Below, one piece after another: positions 8,454 to 15,176 of a stretch of 23,546 nt of DNA. The notes under the pieces were generated by a model. It did not search any database. It was given only the letters and a program-made list of their open reading frames with translations, and was not told where the DNA came from. A program made the position numbers and the translations under genes. Position 1 is the stretch's first letter; each line of letters begins with the position of its first letter. The DNA lies in the NCBI GenBank assembly GCA_026193295.1, contig JAPHSB010000160.1:1-23546 (forward strand), read 5' to 3'. This DNA comes from Lysobacterales bacterium (GTDB lineage: Bacteria; Pseudomonadota; Gammaproteobacteria; Xanthomonadales; SZUA-36).

Positions 8454-10252
8454 GAGCCCGCATCTTCGTCATCGTTCTTCTGTTGGCCGCTTTCGCTGGC
8501 GGCATGGTGCTGGGGCCGAGGCTGGCCGGGACCGTGAGCGATTCGTCCGACCCACAGGCAGGCGCCGCCACGGAGCGGAAGGTGCTCTATTGGGTCGCCC
8601 CGATGGATCCGAATTTCAAGCGGGACAAGCCGGGCAAGTCACCGATGGGCATGGAGCTGGTGCCGGTATACGAAACCGGGGACGGTGATGGTGACGCCGT
8701 GACCATCAGCCACGCCGTCGTGAACAACCTTGGCGTGCGTTCAGAGCCGGCAAGAGTCCGGCCCCTGTGGCGGCGCATCGAAGCCACCGGTTACGTCGGG
8801 TTCGACGAAACGCGCATCAGCCATATCAATACCCGCGTGCAGGGGTGGATCGTCAGCCTGCCCGTGAGCTCGGAAGGCGAGCGGGTGTCCAAAGGCGATC
8901 TGTTGTTCGAGTTTTACTCACCGGAACTGGTGAACGCACAGAAGGAATATTTGCAGGCGGTGCAGCGTGGTGACGCGCGGTTGCTGTCCGGGGGTGAAGA
9001 GAAACTGCGTTCGCTGGGCATGATCCCCTCCGATATCCGAGCACTGGCACAACGCGGCAGTGCATCGGAAAACATCAAGTTCGTCTCGCCGCAGGACGGC
9101 ATCGTGACCTCGCTGAGCGTGCGCGAGGGCATGTACATCCAGCCCAACACGACCATCATGAGCCTGGCGGACCTGTCCAGCGTGTGGCTGCAGGCCGAGG
9201 TGTTCGAGTCGCAGGCCGAATGGGTCGCCGTCGGTCAGGCCGCCGAGGCACGGCTGGATTACCTGCCGGGCGCCGAGTTCAGCGGGCAAGTGGATTATGT
9301 TTACCCGGTGCTCGACCCGAAAACACGCACGTTGCGCGTGAGATTGCGGTTCGACAACCCGGACGAGCGATTGAAGCCGAACATGTATGCGCGGGTCTCG
9401 ATTTACGGCAAGCTCAAATCAAATGCACTCACCATTCCGCGCGAAGCCCTGATCCGGGCACCGGGCCGCGACCGCGTCGTCATCGCGCTCGGGGAAGGAA
9501 GGTTCCACGTGCACGAGGTCATGACCGGGTTGGAAAGCGGTGAATACGTTGAAATCCTGGCTGGAATCACTGAAGGGGACGACATCGTCACCTCGGCCCA
9601 ATTCCTGATCGATTCGGAAGCCAGCATCGCCGGCAGCGTCAAACGGCTGGAGTCGGTTGATCACCTGCCGGAACAAAGGGCGTTGGAAGCAGTATTCGCT
9701 ACCGGCCGGGTAGACGAGATCGATGTGCAGCATCGGCGCATCCGCATTTCTCACGGCCCCATCGATACCCTTGCCTGGCCCAGCATGACCATGATCTTTG
9801 ACGTTCTCCCCGGAGTGGAACTCGACAGCGTCAAGGTTGGCCAGAATGTTCGCTTTGCCTTGCTGCAGCAGAAGGCCGGCGCCTACGTGATCGAGCATAT
9901 CTACGGCGGGGCAAGTCATGCCAACGAACTGTCCGAGGTACAACCCGGAACGACACCGGGCACTGACCCGGTTGATATGCCTGAAGAACACCGAATCACG
10001 GCCGGGGGGGTGGTACGCGCTGTGGATATCGAGGCGCACAGGCTCAAGCTGGAGCACGAGGCCATTGCGGAGCTGGATTGGCCGGCAATGACCATGTTTT
10101 TCAAAGTGGATCCCGCCGTTGCGCTCGATGCGCTGCAAAGCGGACAGGAAGTCCATTTCTCTATGGTTGAAGATCCGGAAACCGGGTGGGTCATCGATCG
10201 GATCCACGCGCTTGATCCGCCAGGCTCGGACGAGGGTCACAAGCATGATTGA
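8450..10252 (+). CDS. cusB: CusB-like periplasmic adaptor with two fused CusF domains
   Basis: This 600-residue membrane-fusion protein links the CusA-like pump to CusC. An N-terminal anchor (4-22) is followed by a heavy-metal-binding domain at about 46-75 (YWVAPMDPNF...KSPMGMELVPVY). Then come the adaptor barrel, hairpin and lipoyl parts (about 85-400; RVQGWIV, SPQDGIV, YPVLDPKTRTLRVRL). Two CusF-like domains follow in tandem at about 416-485 and 517-588. Both keep the Cu(I) ligands known from E. coli CusF: His435, Trp443, Met446, Met448 in the first and His536, Trp544, Met547, Met549 in the second. E. coli has CusF as a separate protein, and single CusB-CusF fusions are known, so two copies are unusual. 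A His-rich tail ends EGHKHD. It overlaps cusC by 4 bases and cusA by 8. Confidence 0.95.
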   Translation: MRARIFVIVLLLAAFAGGMVLGPRLAGTVSDSSDPQAGAATERKVLYWVAPMDPNFKRDKPGKSPMGMELVPVYETGDGDGDAVTISHAVVNNLGVRSEPARVRPLWRRIEATGYVGFDETRISHINTRVQGWIVSLPVSSEGERVSKGDLLFEFYSPELVNAQKEYLQAVQRGDARLLSGGEEKLRSLGMIPSDIRALAQRGSASENIKFVSPQDGIVTSLSVREGMYIQPNTTIMSLADLSSVWLQAEVFESQAEWVAVGQAAEARLDYLPGAEFSGQVDYVYPVLDPKTRTLRVRLRFDNPDERLKPNMYARVSIYGKLKSNALTIPREALIRAPGRDRVVIALGEGRFHVHEVMTGLESGEYVEILAGITEGDDIVTSAQFLIDSEASIAGSVKRLESVDHLPEQRALEAVFATGRVDEIDVQHRRIRISHGPIDTLAWPSMTMIFDVLPGVELDSVKVGQNVRFALLQQKAGAYVIEHIYGGASHANELSEVQPGTTPGTDPVDMPEEHRITAGGVVRAVDIEAHRLKLEHEAIAELDWPAMTMFFKVDPAVALDALQSGQEVHFSMVEDPETGWVIDRIHALDPPGSDEGHKHD

Positions 10253-13200
10253 GACCATCATTCGCTGGTCCGTCGACAACCGCTTCATGGTCGTACTGAT
10301 GAGCCTGATCCTGGCTGTGGGTGGGACCTACGTCATGGTCAACACGCCAGTGGATGCGCTGCCGGACCTGTCGGACGTCCAGGTTATCATCAAGACGCCG
10401 TTTCCGGGCCAGGCGCCGCAGGTGGTTGAAGACCAGGTGACCTACCCGTTGACGACGGCCATGCTGTCCGTGCCCGGAGCGTCCACGGTGCGCGGCTATT
10501 CGTTCTTCGGCGACTCCTATGTCTACGTTATCTTCGAAGACGGCACCGACTTGTACTGGGCACGCTCGCGGGTACTGGAGTACCTGAACCAGGTTGCCGG
10601 ACAACTGCCGCCCTCAGCCAAACCGGGGCTCGGACCGGATGCGACGGGAGTGGGCTGGATCTATGAATACGCACTGCAGGACCGCAGCGGCCGGCACGAT
10701 CTGGCCCAGCTGCGTTCGATCCAGGACTGGTTCCTCAAGTTCGAACTGCAGACGGTGCCTGGGGTTGCGGAAGTGGCCACGATCGGTGGCATGGTCCGGC
10801 AATACCAGGTCGTGGTCAATCCGGATGCGCTGCGCGCCTATGGACTGCCGTTGTCAAAGGTTTATTCGGCGATTCAGAAAGGCAACCGCGAAGTGGGTGG
10901 TTCCGTCATTGAGATGGGCGAAGCGGAGTACATGATCCGCGCCACGGGCTATCTGAAGTCGCAGGAAGACCTGGGCGCGATACCTCTGGGCATGAACGAG
11001 ATGGGCACCCCGATCCGGCTGGAGGACGTGGCGGACATCCGGCTGGGGCCACAAATGCGCCGCGGCATCGCCGACTTGAACGGTGAAGGCGAGGTCGTCG
11101 GCGGCGTTATCGTGATGCGCTTCGGCGAAAATGCACGCAAAACCATCGATGGCATCAAGGAAAAGCTCAGAACTCTTGAGAGAAGTTTACCGGAAGGCGT
11201 TGAAATTGTTGAGACTTACGATCGCTCATCTCTGATCAACCGGGCTGTCGAGACCCTGCAGCAAAAGCTGGTGGAGGAGTTCCTGGTGGTAGCCCTGGTC
11301 TGCCTGCTGTTCCTGTTCCATCTGCGCTCGTCACTGGTGGTGATCCTCAGCCTGCCGCTCGGTATTTTGGTCGCGTTTCTGGTGATGAGGGCGCAGGGCC
11401 TGAACGCCAACATCATGTCGCTGGGCGGCATCGCCATCGCCATCGGCGCGATGGTCGATGCCGCCATCGTGATGATCGAGACCGTGCACAAGAAGATGGA
11501 GCAAGCGGACTACGATCGGAAAATGCACTGGTCCGTGGTGACCGAGGCCGCCGTCGAGGTCGGGCCGCCGCTGTTCTTCTCGCTGGTGATTATTACCCTC
11601 AGCTTCCTGCCGGTGTTTACGCTGCAGGCCCAGGAGGGGCGCCTGTTCGCGCCGCTGGCCTTTACCAAGACCTACGCCATGGCGGCGGCAGCGGGGCTGT
11701 CCATCACCTTGGTACCGGTGCTGATGGGCTACTTCATCCGCGGGAAAATCGTTCCGGAACACCGTAACCCACTGAATCGCTTACTGATCTGGCTGTACCG
11801 GCCACTCATCAACCAGGTCACGCGGCGCCCCTGGTTCGTGGTCCTGTTTACGTTGCTGCTGGTCGTCGTGGGTTTCTGGCCCGTCAACAAACTCGGATCC
11901 GAGTTCATGCCGGACCTCAATGAGGGCGATCTGATGTACATGCCGACCACGTTCCCCGGCATTTCCATCGGCAAGGCACAGGAATTATTGCAGCAAACCG
12001 ACAGGCTGATCCGCACGGTGCCCGAAGTGAAGACCGTGTTCGGCAAGATCGGCCGGGCTGAAACGGCTACGGACCCGGCGCCCTTGACGATGATCGAGAC
12101 CGTCATCCAGTTGAAGCCCGAAGACGAGTGGCGCGAAGGCATCACCATCCATGACATCAGGGAGGAACTGAACCAGCGCGTGCAGTTTCCGGGGCTGACC
12201 AACGCGTGGGTCTGGCCGATCAAGACCCGCATCGATATGCTGGCCACGGGCATCAAGACCCCTGTGGGCATCAAGATCGCCGGTCCGGATCTGCAGGTGA
12301 TCCAGCAGATCGGGCAGGAGGTCGAGGCCGTGCTCAAGACGGTGCCCGGCACCGCCTCGGCTTTTTCAGAGCGGGTGGCGGGCGGGCGCTACGTTACCGT
12401 GGATATCCTGCGTGACCAGGCGTCGCGCTATGGGCTCAATATCGACGATATCCAGGACATCGTGCGGACCGCGATCGGCGGCATGAACGTCACGGAAACG
12501 GTCGAAGGGCGGGAGCGCTACCCGGTCAATCTGCGTTACCCCCGGGAAGTAAGGGACTCGGTTGAAAAACTGAAGGAGCTGGCTGTCGTGACGCCATCGG
12601 GTCAGCAGATCCCGCTGTCTGCCGTTGCCGATCTGAGGGTGGAAGCGGGTCCGCCGATGATCAAGAGCGAAAACGCCCGCCTGAACGGCTGGGTCTTCGT
12701 TGACATCGAGGGCGTCGACTTGGGTACTTACGTGGCACAGGCCAAGCGGGTGGTCACGGAACAGGTCGAGCTGCCGGTGGGTTATTCGCTGAACTGGTCC
12801 GGGCAGTACGAATACATGGAACGCGCCAAGGCCAGGCTGGCCGTCGTGGTGCCGATCACCCTGGTCACCATCGTGCTGCTGCTGTTCCTGAATTTCCGCA
12901 ACATGACGGAAGTCCTGATTATCATGGGCACGTTGCCGACCGCCCTGATCGGCGGTATCTGGCTGCTCTACCTGCTGGACTACCACATGTCGGTGGCCGT
13001 CGGCGTCGGTTTTATTGCGCTCGCCGGGGTCGCGGTGGAAATCGGCGTGGTGATGCTGGTTTACCTGAAACAGGCGCTGGCCGCCGAAACGCTCAAGGCA
13101 CAGAAGGAACAGCGTTCCCTGAATGGGGCTGACCTGGCGGTCGCAGTCACCAACGGGGCACTAATGCGCGTGCGGCCCATCATGATGACGGTCGCCGCCA

Positions 13201-13385
13201 TCATTGCCGGCCTGTTGCCGATCATGCTGGGCAGCGGAACCGGTTCCGAAGTCATGCGCCGCATCGCGGCGCCCATGGTCGGGGGGATGATCAGCGCCAC
13301 GTTGCTGACGCTGGCGCTGATTCCCGCCGTTTTCCTGTTGTCGCAGAAGCGCAGACTCAAAGCACTTTCGAAAGCAGTCGAATGA
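10245..13385 (+). CDS. cusA: CusA-like Cu(I)/Ag(I) efflux RND transporter
   Basis: This 1046-residue inner-membrane pump belongs to the heavy-metal (HME) branch of RND transporters and drives proton-coupled export of monovalent copper/silver. The Cu/Ag-type signature GGIAIAIGAMVDAAIVMIET lies at 394-413, with the proton-relay Asp405. The periplasmic cleft methionines are all present as Met566 (GDLMYMP), Met616 (APLTMIET) and Met665 (RIDMLATG). Each is offset by seven from the E. coli CusA triad M573/M623/M672. Twelve helices are arranged in two halves of six, each with a large periplasmic insertion. I chose ATG 10245, which overlaps the end of cusB and has GAGGGT upstream; the frame is open further back but only inside cusB. 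The metal specificity call is strong. Confidence 0.97.
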   Translation: MIETIIRWSVDNRFMVVLMSLILAVGGTYVMVNTPVDALPDLSDVQVIIKTPFPGQAPQVVEDQVTYPLTTAMLSVPGASTVRGYSFFGDSYVYVIFEDGTDLYWARSRVLEYLNQVAGQLPPSAKPGLGPDATGVGWIYEYALQDRSGRHDLAQLRSIQDWFLKFELQTVPGVAEVATIGGMVRQYQVVVNPDALRAYGLPLSKVYSAIQKGNREVGGSVIEMGEAEYMIRATGYLKSQEDLGAIPLGMNEMGTPIRLEDVADIRLGPQMRRGIADLNGEGEVVGGVIVMRFGENARKTIDGIKEKLRTLERSLPEGVEIVETYDRSSLINRAVETLQQKLVEEFLVVALVCLLFLFHLRSSLVVILSLPLGILVAFLVMRAQGLNANIMSLGGIAIAIGAMVDAAIVMIETVHKKMEQADYDRKMHWSVVTEAAVEVGPPLFFSLVIITLSFLPVFTLQAQEGRLFAPLAFTKTYAMAAAAGLSITLVPVLMGYFIRGKIVPEHRNPLNRLLIWLYRPLINQVTRRPWFVVLFTLLLVVVGFWPVNKLGSEFMPDLNEGDLMYMPTTFPGISIGKAQELLQQTDRLIRTVPEVKTVFGKIGRAETATDPAPLTMIETVIQLKPEDEWREGITIHDIREELNQRVQFPGLTNAWVWPIKTRIDMLATGIKTPVGIKIAGPDLQVIQQIGQEVEAVLKTVPGTASAFSERVAGGRYVTVDILRDQASRYGLNIDDIQDIVRTAIGGMNVTETVEGRERYPVNLRYPREVRDSVEKLKELAVVTPSGQQIPLSAVADLRVEAGPPMIKSENARLNGWVFVDIEGVDLGTYVAQAKRVVTEQVELPVGYSLNWSGQYEYMERAKARLAVVVPITLVTIVLLLFLNFRNMTEVLIIMGTLPTALIGGIWLLYLLDYHMSVAVGVGFIALAGVAVEIGVVMLVYLKQALAAETLKAQKEQRSLNGADLAVAVTNGALMRVRPIMMTVAAIIAGLLPIMLGSGTGSEVMRRIAAPMVGGMISATLLTLALIPAVFLLSQKRRLKALSKAVE

Positions 13386-13453
13386 CTGCGGAGGTAGACA
13401 CAAACGTGAGCATCAAGCGAATTACGATCATCGTGCCGGCCGAGAGTCTTTGA
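13382..13453 (+). CDS. 23-codon ORF overlapping the cusA stop; possible gene remnant
   Basis: An ATG overlaps the cusA TGA (ATGA), the same coupling as elsewhere in the operon, and opens 23 codons ending VSIKRITIIVPAESL. Inside it a perfect GGAGGT (13390-13395) lies 10 bases before an in-frame GTG at 13406, as if that were a real start. The peptide from the GTG resembles the first strand of P-II-like small proteins that can follow heavy-metal RND genes (from memory, weak). It ends at CTT TGA, and the +1 frame continues as EWVRRIRHKL before turning into Arg/Pro-rich, non-gene-like sequence. It could be a functional micropeptide, a decayed gene, a frameshifted gene or chance. Confidence 0.3.
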   Translation: MTAEVDTNVSIKRITIIVPAESL

Positions 13454-13575
13454 ATGGGTCCGACGAATTCGACACAAGTTGATGCAGGTGCCGGTACCGA
13501 GGCCCTGCCCGGAACATCATATCCGCCCGCGATCCGGCGTTGGCAATTACAGAAACCAGCCAATTGGAGTACGTT

Positions 13576-14895
13576 ATGAAACTGTTTCAAAGGACTGCAC
13601 GGCTATTTCTTCTCATCGCGACGGTGACCTCGCCGGCGCTCCTTTTCGCCCACGACAGCAGCAGCATCGGCCCCTCCGAGGGGATGATCGTCACCCGGCA
13701 TTTCACCGGCATCTGGGATCAGGTCGACCAGGAGGCACAGGGCATCGCGCTGCAGGTGGTCGAGCAACTGGATGATTCGCGGCGCGCCGTTGCCTACTGG
13801 TACACCTACGGTAACGACCGCAAGACAGCCTGGTACATCGGCATCGGCGACCTGGTGGAGAACCGCATCGAGATGGAGCTTTTTGAGTCCACCGACGTGG
13901 GTTTCCTGCAGGACGCTGTGCCCGGCAACGACACCGTGAGCAGTATCGGAACGATGGTCATAAGCTTCGACAGTTGTGCCGGCGGCGAGGTCACGTTCGA
14001 TACCAGTCACCCTGAAGTCGGCAGCGGTTCGTTCCGGATCGAGCGACTGCTGGAGGTCATGAACACCCATTGCACCGGTGGCATTTCGGACGACGCATAC
14101 GCTGATGCCATGTTTGGCGAGCAGCGCATCGACCTGGCGCCGGCCCGCGAAGGCATTAGCGGCAGCGGCCATGCCCGCTACGAGGACGTCCCGGGCCACA
14201 TGGAATTTGACGTAGAGGTGGCGGGTCTGCCCGACGGTAACTACCACCTGTACGTCGGCATGCAGGAGCGCGGTGACTTCACGGTGCAGGAAGGGCGCGG
14301 CGAAATCAGGTTTACCAGCCCGGCGGAAGATGGCCGCAGGCTGATGAATTTCGATCCGCGCGGTATGCAGATAGAGGTCCGCGATGGGCAGGGTACCGTG
14401 TTGTCTTCGTTCGATGAGACCTTCGAAGAACACGGTCCCGGCCATCAGGGTGGTGGATATGCCGGCGGAAACGATCATGATTATGACTGCGCCTCCGGCA
14501 CCGGACACGGCATGGGTGGCGGCGGCATGGGCGGTGGCATGCGAGATTGCGTTGACGATGGCGAGTTTCTCGAAATCGAAGCCGAACTGCAAAACAGCGG
14601 CGTGCTGCCGGAAGCCGGTGGCGAGGCTGAGTGGGAAATGAACTCGCATCGCGTGATGTTTTCGGTGGCAATCGAAGACGTGCCCGTTGGCACTTACCCA
14701 TTGCGTGTGGGTGGCGTTGAAGTGGGCACCATCGAGACGTTCGAAATGCACGGTGGAAATGTTTATGGCCGCCTGAGCTTCCGCGATCCCGAGGCCTACG
14801 GCAGGGAACTTCTGGACTTCGAGCCACGCGGCCAGAAGATCGAGGTGCTTAAAGGCACCGGGGTCATACTGGAAGTCGACTTTCCCGCCGAATGA
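13576..14895 (+). CDS. Exported protein of unknown function with duplicated domain and Gly/Met/His linker
   Basis: This 439-residue protein has a Sec signal (1-25, ending LLFA); the mature protein would begin with His26. Residues about 40-170 resemble the Trp/Tyr-rich domain seen in other gammaproteobacterial secreted proteins (TGIWDQ, AVAYWYTYGNDRKTAWYIGIG) and include Cys133 and Cys166. Residues about 196-281 and 348-437 are two copies of one domain, best seen in NFDPRGMQIEVRDGQGTV against DFEPRGQKIEVLKGTGVI. The linker between them (about 286-326) is rich in Gly, His and Met, with HGMGGGGMGGGM flanked by Cys305 and Cys325. I do not recognise a function. Its place 190 bases after cusA and its soft-metal ligands suggest a periplasmic or secreted copper-binding role, which is inference. 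GGAG lies 6 bases before the ATG. Confidence 0.85.
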   Translation: MKLFQRTARLFLLIATVTSPALLFAHDSSSIGPSEGMIVTRHFTGIWDQVDQEAQGIALQVVEQLDDSRRAVAYWYTYGNDRKTAWYIGIGDLVENRIEMELFESTDVGFLQDAVPGNDTVSSIGTMVISFDSCAGGEVTFDTSHPEVGSGSFRIERLLEVMNTHCTGGISDDAYADAMFGEQRIDLAPAREGISGSGHARYEDVPGHMEFDVEVAGLPDGNYHLYVGMQERGDFTVQEGRGEIRFTSPAEDGRRLMNFDPRGMQIEVRDGQGTVLSSFDETFEEHGPGHQGGGYAGGNDHDYDCASGTGHGMGGGGMGGGMRDCVDDGEFLEIEAELQNSGVLPEAGGEAEWEMNSHRVMFSVAIEDVPVGTYPLRVGGVEVGTIETFEMHGGNVYGRLSFRDPEAYGRELLDFEPRGQKIEVLKGTGVILEVDFPAE

Positions 14896-14954
14896 ACAGC
14901 TGACTGGATCAAGCTGCTTTCCGTTTGCGGCGGCACCGGGCAAAACTGTTGCTG

Positions 14955-14988
14955 GTGCTGTCATCGGCACTCGTGCCGATGACAGCAC
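14955..14988. repeat. Perfect 16-bp inverted repeat (hairpin)
   Basis: GTGCTGTCATCGGCAC at 14955-14970 is followed after two bases (TC) by its exact reverse complement at 14973-14988. As RNA it would form a stem of 15 pairs with a four-base CTCG loop, and wobble and GC pairs can extend the base of the stem. It lies 60 bases after the stop of the 439-residue protein. No T-run follows on the plus strand, and only a TTTT some way off on the minus strand, so it is not a textbook terminator. It could end or protect the upstream mRNA, or act as a regulator-binding site. Confidence 0.8.
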
Positions 14989-15017
14989 TGGCGGAGCGAA
15001 ATATGGCTGTGAATCAT

Positions 15018-15058
15018 CCAATTCGCGCAGTCGGTGGTTTATACTTGCCCTGAATTGG
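15018..15058 (+). promoter_or_regulatory. Candidate promoter of the DUF349 gene flanked by a short inverted repeat
   Basis: TATACT at 15040-15045 is a good -10-like box 132 bases before the DUF349 start; the -35 region is poor. It is bracketed by CCAATTC (15018-15024) and its reverse complement GAATTGG (15052-15058). The repeat could be an operator or chance. Confidence 0.25.
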
Positions 15059-15176
15059 CGCGGTCTTCTTCGTTACTGCGAGAAGCGGGCTGCAGGAGCC
15101 GACGTTGCGACTCCTGCCAAGGCGACATTCGGATTCATCTTTCTTTCATCTTGAAGGCTTACAGGCCAAACCGCCC

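Noticed and set aside
13452..13775. Frame continuing from the +1 shift after cusA as a full gene
   Set aside because: After about ten plausible residues it becomes Arg/Pro/His-rich and runs into the 439-residue gene in another frame, so I do not call it as a gene.
14955..14988. Intrinsic terminator
   Set aside because: The stem is strong, but no T-run follows on the plus strand and the minus-strand TTTT is about 8 bases off, so I list it only as an inverted repeat.
13603..15021. A 472-codon open frame on the minus strand
   Set aside because: It is antisense to the 439-residue exported protein, which has a signal peptide, ribosome site and internal duplication; the antisense translation has no recognisable domain and arises from high GC codon use.
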